Below are positions 1-5,830 of a stretch of 23,112 nucleotides of DNA, piece by piece (position 1 is the first letter of the stretch; each line of letters starts with the position of its first letter). Source of the DNA: JBKHJA01 sp046538375 (lineage in GTDB: Bacteria > Acidobacteriota > Aminicenantia > Aminicenantales > Aminicenantaceae); the NCBI GenBank assembly GCA_046538375.1, contig JBKHJA010000032.1, positions 1 to 23,112 of the forward strand. The letters are read 5' to 3'. The notes beneath the pieces were generated by a model. The model had not been told where the DNA came from and did no database searches. It saw only the letters and a program-made list of their open reading frames with translations. Position numbers and translations under genes: made by a program.

Positions 1-372
1 AGAGATTGCGGGAAAGGGTTTTTATTGCATTTTCATGTCATGGCCGTGGGTTCTGCCCTTCATGCCATTCGAAGAGGCGGGAGCAATGGGGTGAGTGGAT
101 GCGGGAGGAACTCCTTCTCGACGGCCCCCACCGCCAGGTCGTCTTCACCATCCCCAAGATGCTGAGAATATTCTTCAAATACAACCGCTCGCTTCTCTCC
201 GCTCTTTGTCTCTGCGGGAAAGAAGCAATTCTGAAATACTTCAAGGCCGCTGCAGGCAGAGAGCTTACCCCTGGGATTATTGCCGCCATACAGTCGTTTG
301 GGGCCGGATAAATCTACACCCCCACCTCCATTACTCCAGATGGCAGCCGAGGAGATGGGCGAGTATTTCTGA
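1..372 (+). pseudogene. IS91-family (Y2, HUH-type) transposase, frameshifted and internally deleted
   Basis: The frame from position 6 reads a zinc-binding segment (CHGRGFCPSCHSKR) followed by HRQVVFTIPKMLR and KYNRSLLSALCLCGKEAI, the usual N-terminal order of IS91 transposases. Near position 300 the reading frame slips by one base: the stop at 309-311 interrupts the original frame, while the neighbouring frame continues as GRINLHPHLHY, which contains the HPHLH metal-binding motif of the HUH nuclease. Directly after that (about 333) the sequence jumps to the last codons of the gene (MAAEEMGEYF in the original frame, stop at 370-372), so the catalytic tyrosine region is missing. A second frameshift near position 25 is likely, because DCGKG is in another frame from the CHGRGFC segment. 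Non-functional; the HUH motif makes the family call firm. Confidence 0.8.
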
Positions 373-532
373 GAGCACTCATGACTCCTTTTTGCCTATC
401 CGAGAGGAGGAGTCTATTTTGAAGCTTATTTTTTTGCTTTTTTCCTGTGATATGTTCATTCCAGTATGTCAGTTGGTGGAAATTGAAGGAAAATTGTGAG
501 GGATTTACCGCAAGCACAAAAAGGAAATTCCT
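1..532 (+). mobile_element. IS91-like element remnant, copy A (internally deleted, enters from left edge)
   Basis: Positions 129-240 and 333-532 match a second copy (1796-1907 and 2064-2262) almost base for base, including about 160 bp beyond the transposase stop, which defines the right end near 532 where similarity stops at a shared GGAAATTCCT. The two copies need different offsets (1667 and then 1731), so each has lost a different part of the middle. The left end lies outside the window. Family assignment rests on the transposase fragment. Inactive. Confidence 0.8.
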
Positions 533-591
533 TCTATTAAGACTGAATTTTGGACCTAGGTGATTATGCACAACCAATTCGGACAAAGGGT

Positions 592-705
592 GCTAGGCCT
601 GATACAGCGATTCTGGAAGAAACCGAAAAACTAAATATGGATTATCAGTCCGTAATCACTGTCATAAGAAAAATCTTCGAGCTTGCTATGAATAACTGGA
701 CTTGA
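592..705 (+). pseudogene. 37-codon open stretch, possible C-terminal remnant of an unknown gene
   Basis: This frame is open from about 592 to a TGA at 703-705 and encodes a protein-like tail (ILEETEKLNMDYQSVITVIR, then IFELAMNNWT). It has no start codon with a ribosome site and follows directly on the IS91-like remnant, so it is best read as the end of a gene whose front was lost. I do not recognise the family. The -35 box of the vapB promoter overlaps its stop codon. It could also be a chance open frame. Confidence 0.25.
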
Positions 706-729
706 CATACGTTTCATACGATGTATAAT
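702..729 (+). promoter_or_regulatory. Sigma70-type promoter of the vapBC operon
   Basis: TTGACA at 702-707 and TATAAT at 724-729 are both perfect consensus hexamers, separated by 16 bp. The vapB start codon is 30 bp downstream of the -10 box, with AGGAGGTG at 748-755 as ribosome-binding site. Confidence 0.85.
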
Positions 730-745
730 GTATATGTATACATTA
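726..745 (+). promoter_or_regulatory. 20-bp inverted-repeat operator for VapB autoregulation
   Basis: TAATGTATA and TATACATTA are exact 9-bp inverted arms around a central TG. The site overlaps the end of the -10 box and covers the expected transcription start. Ribbon-helix-helix antitoxins normally bind such short dyads, alone or with their toxin, to repress their own operon; binding here is inferred. Confidence 0.7.
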
Positions 746-758
746 CAGGAGGTGCGAC

Positions 759-992
759 ATGGAACGAACACAGCTATACCTGACAGAACGTCAGAAAGAG
801 GAATTGGCGGTTATAGCTAAAACTACCGGGAAAAAGCAGAGCGAGCTCATTCGAGAGGCTGTCGATCGCCTCATCGATGAAAGAGGCCTGAGCAGGCGCA
901 AAGCTGCATTGCGTGAGGCTGCCGGGATCTGGAAAGACCGCACGGATCTTCCCGATTTCAGAGAAGTGCGTGCCGAATGGGATAGGAGCTGA
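759..992 (+). CDS. vapB: VapB-type ribbon-helix-helix antitoxin
   Basis: This 77-residue protein is the likely antitoxin of a type II pair. Residues about 3-38 (TQLYLTERQKEELAVIAKTT, then GKKQSELIREAVDRLI) have the strand-helix-helix pattern of the CopG/RHH_1 family, which binds operator DNA as a dimer. The C-terminal part (about 45-77), rich in charged and aromatic residues, is the expected toxin-neutralising tail. The ATG is chosen for the strong AGGAGGTG ribosome site 3-4 bases upstream. The toxin gene begins two bases after its stop, so the pair is co-transcribed from the promoter at 702-729. It appears intact although both sides are IS debris, which fits a mobile addiction module. The assignment to the VapB group, rather than another RHH antitoxin group, rests on the PIN partner. 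Confidence 0.88.
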   Translation: MERTQLYLTERQKEELAVIAKTTGKKQSELIREAVDRLIDERGLSRRKAALREAAGIWKDRTDLPDFREVRAEWDRS

Positions 993-994
993 CC

Positions 995-1378
995 ATGGCC
1001 AGGTTAATGCTTGTGGACACAGATGTTCTTGTCGATTTTTTCCGGGACTCTAGCAAAGCCGTCGCCTTCGTCAATGCCAACTCCACCCGGATTATCTTAT
1101 CGTCCATCGTCGTAGCAGAGTTGTACGCCGGGATTAAAGGCGATGCAGAACAAGAAACTCTGGAAAACTTCATCTCTCTTTTTCGTGTAATTCCTGTTGA
1201 TGTTAAGATCGCAAAGGCAGGGGGACTATACAAACGCGATTACGGCAAGTCACACAGCGTGGGGCTTGCAGACGCCCTACTGGCTGCTTCTGCTGAAGCC
1301 GAAAATGCTGAATTAAAGACGCTTAATATTAAACACTACCCGATGATAAAGGGCTTATCACCTGTCTATAAGAAATAG
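995..1378 (+). CDS. vapC: VapC-type PIN-domain toxin ribonuclease
   Basis: A 127-residue PIN-domain protein, the usual VapC length. The acidic residues that bind magnesium in this family are visible: Asp8 in LVDTDVLVDFF, Glu42 in VAELYAG, Asp93 in LADALLAASA, and Asn111 in the TLNIKHYPMIKGL tail at the place of the fourth, variable position. VapC toxins cut RNA, often tRNA or rRNA, when the antitoxin is degraded; the target cannot be read from sequence. The ATG at 995 has a TAGGAG ribosome site inside the end of vapB, and the two-base gap points to coupled translation. No truncation or lost catalytic residue is seen, so the toxin should be active. Confidence 0.92.
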   Translation: MARLMLVDTDVLVDFFRDSSKAVAFVNANSTRIILSSIVVAELYAGIKGDAEQETLENFISLFRVIPVDVKIAKAGGLYKRDYGKSHSVGLADALLAASAEAENAELKTLNIKHYPMIKGLSPVYKK

Positions 1379-1445
1379 ATGGCCAACGTGAAAAAAACCA
1401 ATGGAATCCTTTGCCTTTCCTGCGAGGAATTCCTCTGCCAGCTCC

Positions 1446-1465
1446 GTCCAGAGAGATCTCTGGAC
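1446..1465. repeat. Short perfect hairpin in the gene-free stretch 1379-1582
   Basis: GTCCAGAGA and TCTCTGGAC form exact 9-bp arms around two bases. No T-run follows, so it is not a standard terminator. Otherwise 1379-1582 holds no supported gene; one open minus-strand frame there (1329-1562) has no recognisable product. Confidence 0.4.
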
Positions 1466-1582
1466 GCTGGGATTTAGCGTAATAGGAGCCATCCTCAACC
1501 TGAATATAAGTGATCACCGACAACCAATTCAGGCTCTGGGTGGGGACGTTCCAACGCTTCAATAAAAAAATTGGGCCTGACT

Positions 1583-1774
1583 CTACAGCTCGGCCAGCCG
1601 CTTCTTGGCATCCTCAACTTCGGTGATGCCGGAGTCGGCGTCATTCCAGAGCTCGAGGAATTTGCGGTAGTTGGCCCTGGCTTTCCTTTTGTTCCCCTTT
1701 TGCTCGTACACTTTTCCAAGCCGGACCTTGGCAGACTCCAAATTCCCCTGCTTCAAATTGATCATCCCTAAAAG
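1583..1774 (-). pseudogene. C-terminal stump of a TPR-repeat protein
   Basis: The minus strand reads a tetratricopeptide-like helix pair (FLLGMINLKQGNLESAKVRL, GKVYEQKGNKRKARANYRKF) followed by LELWNDADSGITEVEDAKKR and a stop at 1583-1585. The YRKFLELWNDAD..EVEDAKKRLAEL ending is the kind seen at the C-terminus of large TPR proteins, some with an N-terminal kinase or DNA-binding domain, in acidobacteria-like genomes (recalled, not searched). Only about 64 residues remain; upstream of them the sequence turns into the IS91-like copy B at about 1773. A GTG at 1798 lies across the junction and is not a real start. Confidence 0.6.
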
Positions 1775-2262
1775 GAACTCATCCTGGATGTTCCTCACCG
1801 CCAGGTCGTCTTCACCATTCCCAAGATGCTGCGGATCTTTTTCAAGTACAACCGCTCGCTTCTCTCCGCTCTTTGTCTCTGCGGGAAAGAAGCAATTCTG
1901 AAATATTTTGTGAAATCAATCCATTGATCTGTCCTCAATGCGGCGGAGAGATGAAAGTGATCTCCTTTATCGAGGATCATAAAGTCATCGATAAGATCAT
2001 CCGATACCTCAAGCTCACTTTCCATGCCGAACGGCCTCATCCCCCTCAGTTCGTCCAGAAGGAACTCCAGATGGCAGCCGAGGAGATGGGCGAGTATTTC
2101 TGAGAGCACTCATGACTCCTTTTTGCCTATCCGAGAGGAGGAGTCTATTTTGAAGCTTATTTTTTTGCTTTTTTCCTGTGATATGTTCATTCCAGTATGT
2201 CAGTTGGTGGAAATTGAAGGAAATTGTGAGGGATTTACCGCAAGCCCAAAAAGGAAATTCCT
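1773..2262 (+). mobile_element. IS91-like element remnant, copy B (different internal deletion)
   Basis: It matches copy A from its ELxLD-PHRQ codons (GGAACTC at 1774-1780) to KYF at about 1908, then skips the catalytic centre and resumes with the C-terminal zinc-ribbon-like segment, which copy A lacks. The last 199 bp match copy A (333-532) with few differences and one single-base indel at the A-run near 2222. The right end at 2262 is where identity with copy A stops. Confidence 0.8.
1775..2103 (+). pseudogene. IS91-family transposase, middle deleted and out of frame
   Basis: The N-terminal part reads ELILDVPHRQVVFTIPKMLR and on to AILKYF, then hits a stop at 1925-1927. A second frame continues from about 1911 with CEINPLICPQCGGEMKVISF, followed by IEDHKVIDKIIRYLKL and ending MAAEEMGEYF (stop 2101-2103). 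The CPQCGGEMK stretch is the typical C-terminal end of these transposases. The whole HUH/tyrosine catalytic region between the two parts is gone, and the join is out of frame. Copy A keeps the HPHLH motif but lacks this C-terminal zinc-type segment, so the two stumps are complementary relics of one parent sequence. Confidence 0.75.
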
Positions 2263-2281
2263 ATCGTGTGGGAATTGACGC

Positions 2282-2301
2282 CCAGACGAACTTCCGTCTG
2301 G
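2282..2301. repeat. 7-bp hairpin just outside the right end of copy B; stretch 2263-2540 otherwise empty
   Basis: CCAGACG and CGTCTGG flank a 6-base loop, 20 bp beyond the end of the IS-like repeat. No T-run follows. The rest of 2263-2540 has no supported gene; it separates the element from the stop of the DUF2769 lipoprotein gene. Confidence 0.35.
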
Positions 2302-2540
2302 CCTCGGTCGCACGGCGTTCCACATGCGGCACCAAAATGTTTAGAATCGGAAAGCGTTGAACTTACATATTCACTTATGCATAGCTGAAAGGCTGGATAT
2401 CCACGGGCAATAGGAGACCCCGCCTTCCGTTTGCTTCAGAGTTAACATCTAAAGTTGGTTTGAGACGTTCAGCTCAACGTCGAGATCCCGGATTATGTTT
2501 TTTCCAAAACCGCGTTAAGGGAATGAATGCGAAAGGTGCT

Positions 2541-3017
2541 CTATGCCGTCTTCGCCAGCTCCTGTTCTATCTCGGATTTTCGGGTGCAATAGTACCCGTT
2601 TTTGAGGCCCATCCTCTGGTAGACGGGGCAGGTTGGGCAGTTGCATCCTTTTTCTTCGGTGATGATCTTACTCTGGCCGACGAGAGCGTGACAGAAGCCG
2701 AATTCTGTCTCTTCAGAGATGTAGGTGGGACAGGTCTTGCAGACGCACATGTCTTTGACCATGGGAAGCTTTTCTTTGAACCCGGAGATCATGGCTGTGG
2801 CTTCCTCTTCGGTCTTGCCCATCTTTTCCACCAGCATCTTCTTGACCGTGTCCGTTCGGCTCAGTTGCTCGATTGGTGCTGGCTTTTCTTGAGCGCCGGC
2901 CGGTGTGATATCCTCGGCCGGAGCTTCCTCTTTTTTGCAGGAGACCATCCCCAGGTAGCTCAGGGCCAAACCACACAGCCCGCATCCGCTCTTCTCAAAG
3001 AATTTTCTTCTTCTCAT
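2541..3017 (-). CDS. Exported DUF2769-like cysteine-rich protein, probable Tat/lipoprotein
   Basis: A 158-residue protein of two parts. The N-terminus (MRRRKFFEKSGCG, then hydrophobic to residue 26) looks like a twin-arginine leader with its RRKFF core, ending in MVSC27, a plausible lipobox; a lysine/glutamate-rich linker follows. Residues 85-146 hold cysteines as C91-x-C-x2-C96-P-T, C109, C125-x-C-x2-C130-P and YYC144, the same arrangement as the small DUF2769 protein at 3915-4139. The cysteine clusters suggest metal or iron-sulfur binding, but no function is established. AAGGAGG sits 7-8 bases upstream of the ATG. It is the last gene of the minus-strand operon, 120 bp after the cytochrome gene. 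A Tat leader would fit export of a protein folded around its cofactor; that is inference. Confidence 0.75.
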   Translation of the reverse strand: MRRRKFFEKSGCGLCGLALSYLGMVSCKKEEAPAEDITPAGAQEKPAPIEQLSRTDTVKKMLVEKMGKTEEEATAMISGFKEKLPMVKDMCVCKTCPTYISEETEFGFCHALVGQSKIITEEKGCNCPTCPVYQRMGLKNGYYCTRKSEIEQELAKTA

Positions 3018-3137
3018 AAACGCCTCCTTTCATCTTTAGTTACATATAAAAAATCTTCTCTGAAAATAAATGTTTCCCTCAAGGAGGAAACAATCTGGCT
3101 CATCCCCTTCTTATCGAGAAAAAAGTAGGACTTCTGG

Positions 3138-3866
3138 CTAAAGTCCTGTTATGAAAGCAAGTAGATCTGCCACCTCCTGCGCCGTGAGATAAGAAAAAGA
3201 CGGCATTGACCGGAAAGGCTTCCGCAGCTGCGATACTATGTTTTCGGCGGTTGCCGGTTTGCCGCTGGCGGGAAGCTTGGGTTTTTTTAACACATTCTTG
3301 AGTCCTGGCCCGACTTTTGATTCTTTGCTCCGGTCGGTGTGATGGCAGCCAGCGCATTTGGCAGCGAAAAGGCTCCGTCCTTTTTCGGCGTCTCCCCGTA
3401 TGTTAGCTGGTGTACCTGGCTCACCCGGTGCGATCTTTGGAATTTCGGGATTAGCCCAGGCTTCCTTCAAGAGGTAGAAGCCCGCTGATGTGCTGAAGAC
3501 GAGAAAAGCCAGGGCAAACACGGTCAACCCCATGGCGGGGACGAAGCGGAGAAACTGCTTGTAGAACCGGACGATGGAAATTTTCAACAGGAATAGGATG
3601 ATGAGCGCCAGGGCCAGGACGGCGTGAAAAGTCGCTCTGGTCGACACCTTGTCTCCTGCGGCGATCCAGTACTTGATACAGAAATAGCTGATCGCCAGCA
3701 GCAGGATTCCGAAAAAAAGCCCTGCGCTCCTGTGCAATCTCCGCAGCACGGACGTGCTTGTTTTTCTCTCCATCCTTCCCATCAGGGTGAGCATGCAGAT
3801 GACGGCCGTCACTCCCGCGGCCAGGAACAGGATGCCCAGCAGGGACTTGACAATAAAGAACGACAT
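3138..3866 (-). CDS. Membrane-anchored cytochrome c with cytochrome-b-like transmembrane domain
   Basis: A 242-residue protein. Residues about 5-29, 48-68, 80-98 and 110-133 are hydrophobic and form four predicted membrane helices. His45 (RRLHRSAG) and His81 (ATFHAVLAL) lie next to helices and could bind a b-type heme, as in b561-like proteins; this is inferred. The C-terminal domain after residue 155 is a class I cytochrome c with the heme site CAGCH at 171-175 and a likely axial methionine, M221 in RSMPSF, followed by the usual final helix (AQEVADLLAFITGL). Its role should be electron transfer across or on the membrane. The ATG is preceded by GGAGGAT. It lies 48 bp after the small DUF2769 gene and probably accepts electrons from, or donates to, its operon partners. 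Confidence 0.8.
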   Translation of the reverse strand: MSFFIVKSLLGILFLAAGVTAVICMLTLMGRMERKTSTSVLRRLHRSAGLFFGILLLAISYFCIKYWIAAGDKVSTRATFHAVLALALIILFLLKISIVRFYKQFLRFVPAMGLTVFALAFLVFSTSAGFYLLKEAWANPEIPKIAPGEPGTPANIRGDAEKGRSLFAAKCAGCHHTDRSKESKVGPGLKNVLKKPKLPASGKPATAENIVSQLRKPFRSMPSFSYLTAQEVADLLAFITGL

Positions 3867-3914
3867 CCCTCATTATCCTCCGGCTCTTGCCTTGCCCGTT
3901 TTGGCAGGCCGGGG

Positions 3915-4139
3915 CTACTCGGCAGCGCCGATTTCACAATAATACATCTTATCTAGCTTGAAATCCGAAGCCAGGGGACAGGAGCCGCATAAGCAGCCGT
4001 TTTTCGTGAGTTCGCAAGTGCTTTTCCCTTTCGCACAGAACATACCTTCCATCTTGTCTTTCATACACTGATTGTGTGTTGGACATCCTCCGCAGATGCA
4101 TTTCTTCATGTTTTCGGGCGTGTCCGGAACTTTGGCCAT
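3915..4139 (-). CDS. Small DUF2769-family cysteine-rich protein
   Basis: A 74-residue protein without leader or membrane segment. Ten cysteines form a two-part pattern: C14-x-C16-x2-C19-P-T, C25, C35, C42, C49-x-C51-x2-C54-P and YYC68. This matches DUF2769, a family thought to bind metal; no reaction is known to me. The start is the ATG at 4139, fixed by AGGAGG with six bases to the start codon; a longer open frame upstream overlaps the sugar dehydrogenase gene and lacks such a site. The dehydrogenase stop is only 16 bp upstream, so the genes are co-transcribed. The same cysteine pattern recurs in the exported protein at 2541-3017, giving one cytoplasmic and one exported version in one operon. 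Confidence 0.82.
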   Translation of the reverse strand: MAKVPDTPENMKKCICGGCPTHNQCMKDKMEGMFCAKGKSTCELTKNGCLCGSCPLASDFKLDKMYYCEIGAAE

Positions 4140-4155
4140 AGTTATCCTCCTTTGT

Positions 4156-5241
4156 TTATATTTTGGTGACCTTCCAGATATTTCCTCCGGACCTTTCTCC
4201 CTTTTTGAAACCTTTATCGCCGTGCAAATCCGTGAAATAAAGCCCATCGGGACCAAACGCCAGGCCGCAGACACTCGCCGGACCGGCCCCCACGTACCTC
4301 AGAAAATCGTTGAGGCCGGTGACGTTGTCGCGTTTGTCGATGACCATTTCCACGATCTTCTTTCCCTTTTCGCCCTTCCCTTCCATGTAAGAGTGGCCGA
4401 AGAGACCCACAAAGAGATGATCCTTGTATTCTGGTCCGAACTGGTCCCTGGCGAAATCCAGCGCCGTAGGGGCCTGTGTGTACCACCAAACAAAGATCGA
4501 GTTGGATCGTATCGACTGGGGCCATCCATAATTTTCTCCCGGGAGAATTTTGGCGATTCTGTCATCCACCGCGGGACCGTTATCCGAGATATAGAGATGC
4601 TGATCCGATTCTCTCCAGGCGGCTCCGAAAGGATTCCTCAATCCTTTGGCATAAACATAACTGCCTGGTGTTGGGTTATCGGAAGGAATCGAGCCGTCGA
4701 GGTTTAGGCGGAGAATTTTCCCCCTGAGGTCCTCATCATCCTGGGCTACGTTGGGGTCAATCATCCCGTCACCGACGTTAACATAAAGAATCTCGTTATG
4801 GATGGTCACGGCTTGAACCTGGTGCGCGGCGTTGATCGAAGGGATATTGTCGATGATGGTTTCCACTCCTTCGGGCCTGAGTCCGTCCTTAGTCCTGAAG
4901 CGGACAACCTTGTTCTTGAATGTCCCCTCTTCTTTGTAGAGCATCGTGGCGAAGACATCCCCGGATTTATGAACTGCGGTCCCGATAACACCGGATTCGC
5001 CCGTTCCCGGCATTATGAAATCGGGCTCATAGTTGAGCAGGTCCTCGGCGAATGTATAGGTTTTTAGGTCCCGGGTGACGGCTTTGATCTTTCCGTAGAG
5101 TTCGGTCACATAAAAGAAGGGAGCCGTTTTTTGGGGTCTGGGGTCGGGGACAAAGGCCAGGTTGACCGGCAGGCTGAACCCCGAAGCGACCTTTTCGATC
5201 GTAAAGCCATCCAGGATTTCCCAGCCCAGCTTTTTGACCAT
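4156..5241 (-). CDS. PQQ-dependent sugar dehydrogenase-like (GSDH) beta-propeller protein
   Basis: A 361-residue protein of the glucose/sorbosone dehydrogenase family, which oxidises sugars or alcohols with PQQ in a six-bladed propeller. Family landmarks are visible: LPVNLAFVPD (24-33), GVIGTAVHKSG (84-94), AAHQVQAVTIHNEILYVNVG (138-157), DLRGKILRLNLDGSIPSDNP (171-190), AKGLRNPFGAAW (198-209), ENYGWP (236-241) and the closing GLYFTDLHGD and GGNIWKV. The substrate is unknown. The ATG at 5241 is chosen for GAAAGG six bases upstream; an upstream ATG at 5292 would add 17 residues without a ribosome site. Neither start gives a clear signal peptide, which is odd because most GSDH enzymes are exported. 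It is the first gene of the minus-strand redox operon, so the cytochrome is a natural electron acceptor, by inference. Confidence 0.8.
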   Translation of the reverse strand: MVKKLGWEILDGFTIEKVASGFSLPVNLAFVPDPRPQKTAPFFYVTELYGKIKAVTRDLKTYTFAEDLLNYEPDFIMPGTGESGVIGTAVHKSGDVFATMLYKEEGTFKNKVVRFRTKDGLRPEGVETIIDNIPSINAAHQVQAVTIHNEILYVNVGDGMIDPNVAQDDEDLRGKILRLNLDGSIPSDNPTPGSYVYAKGLRNPFGAAWRESDQHLYISDNGPAVDDRIAKILPGENYGWPQSIRSNSIFVWWYTQAPTALDFARDQFGPEYKDHLFVGLFGHSYMEGKGEKGKKIVEMVIDKRDNVTGLNDFLRYVGAGPASVCGLAFGPDGLYFTDLHGDKGFKKGERSGGNIWKVTKI

Positions 5242-5361
5242 GGGAAACCTTTCTTTGCGACGGTAAGTATGGGGAAAGCTATGAATACACATCCACGTGC
5301 TGTTTCTATGATAGCAAACGAAGATCTCAAGTCAAGATTTTTTTCGTGATGCGTAACATCG

Positions 5362-5395
5362 AAACCTGACATTTGGGAACGCAAAACCGGACATT
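5362..5395 (+). repeat. Two near-identical 12-bp direct repeats at the end of a transposable element
   Basis: AAACCTGACATT (5362-5373) and AAACCGGACATT (5384-5395) differ by one base and start 22 bp apart, about two helical turns. They lie 60-95 bp upstream of the transposase start, where terminal transposase-binding sites are expected. Confidence 0.55.
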
Positions 5396-5424
5396 AAAGA
5401 ATTTACAAAAATACCCAGTTCGGG

Positions 5425-5458
5425 TTGAAATGCCTCCTTTTAAAAGGAGGTATTTCAA
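5425..5458 (+). promoter_or_regulatory. 34-base hairpin that sequesters the transposase ribosome-binding site
   Basis: Positions 5425-5441 and 5442-5458 are self-complementary throughout except one G-T (G-U in RNA) pair at 5432/5451. The core CCTCCTTTTAAAAGGAGG is an 18-bp perfect palindrome. The right arm contains the Shine-Dalgarno AGGAGG (5445-5450), and the first base of the ATG (5458) closes the stem. In mRNA started upstream of 5425 the site would be hidden. Confidence 0.75.
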
Positions 5459-5671
5459 TGACCAAACAGTTAGGCAAGCGAACATCCACCAGATGGATAG
5501 AGTATGTCTTAGAGCAATTTAATGATCATCATCTTTCTGAGGTCGAGGCCTGTCAGCTTCTCGAGATTAAAAGGAGCCAGCTTTATGAGTTGCGGCAAAG
5601 ATGGCTTAAGGCTCAGATTAGCAAGCAGCCTTTTAGGCTATCCACCTCTGGAGAAAGCCAGAAACGTTCTC
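5458..5671 (+). pseudogene. N-terminal fragment of a DDE-type transposase (helix-turn-helix part)
   Basis: From the ATG at 5458 the frame reads MTKQLGKRTSTRWIEYVLEQ and a helix-turn-helix-like segment (LSEVEACQLLEIKRSQLYEL, then RQRWLKAQ). This looks like the DNA-binding front of an integrase-core (rve) transposase of the ISNCY/IS481-like groups; the exact family is uncertain. After about residue 70 (GESQKRSL, near 5671) the reading is no longer its own: the following bases are an IS91-type gene on the opposite strand, and the frame only drifts on to a stop at 5818-5820. The DDE catalytic domain is missing. The SD hairpin and the tandem 12-bp repeats upstream belong to the same element. Confidence 0.65.
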
Positions 5672-5830
5672 TGACAAAGGATATTGAAACTCTTTCCCGC
5701 AATCTGTGCATCGAATCCGGGCAAAGCCACACTTCGGGTTTCCACAGTCGAGGTGTTTCTCAACATGAACTGCCCCCCAAAACTTGTACCACCTATAGTG
5801 CGAGAGTCTCTGTGTTATAATAGGCATCAT
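5672..5830 (-). pseudogene. N-terminal fragment of an IS91-type transposase (copy C)
   Basis: The minus strand reads YKFWGAVHVEKHLDCGNPKC and GFARIRCTDCGKEFQYPLS. The order VEKxLDCGN-GFAR-RC-DCGKEF is the N-terminal zinc-binding signature of IS91-family transposases, just upstream of the CxxxFCPSC part with which copy A begins in this window. AGATTGCGGGAAAG is shared with positions 3-16, so it may be the same element lineage. Below about 5672 the frame runs into the other transposase fragment, so the gene is cut off. The residues before YKFWG look degraded or frameshifted. Confidence 0.65.

Noticed and set aside
566..634. 22-codon frame MHNQFGQRV... after copy A
   Set aside because: Too short, unknown, and overlapped by a more protein-like frame (592-705); kept only as part of the shared 21-bp motif observation.
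1495..1771. Plus and minus overlapping frames around the TPR stump
   Set aside because: They are alternative frames of the TPR remnant; only the 1583-1774 minus reading has recognisable repeat structure.
2460..3128. 222-codon plus-strand frame opposite the DUF2769 lipoprotein gene
   Set aside because: Antisense shadow of a gene that has a strong ribosome site, export leader and conserved cysteine pattern on the minus strand.
5242..5292. 17-residue N-terminal extension of the sugar dehydrogenase from an upstream ATG
   Set aside because: No ribosome site before 5292, no signal-peptide character, while GAAAGG is well placed before 5241.
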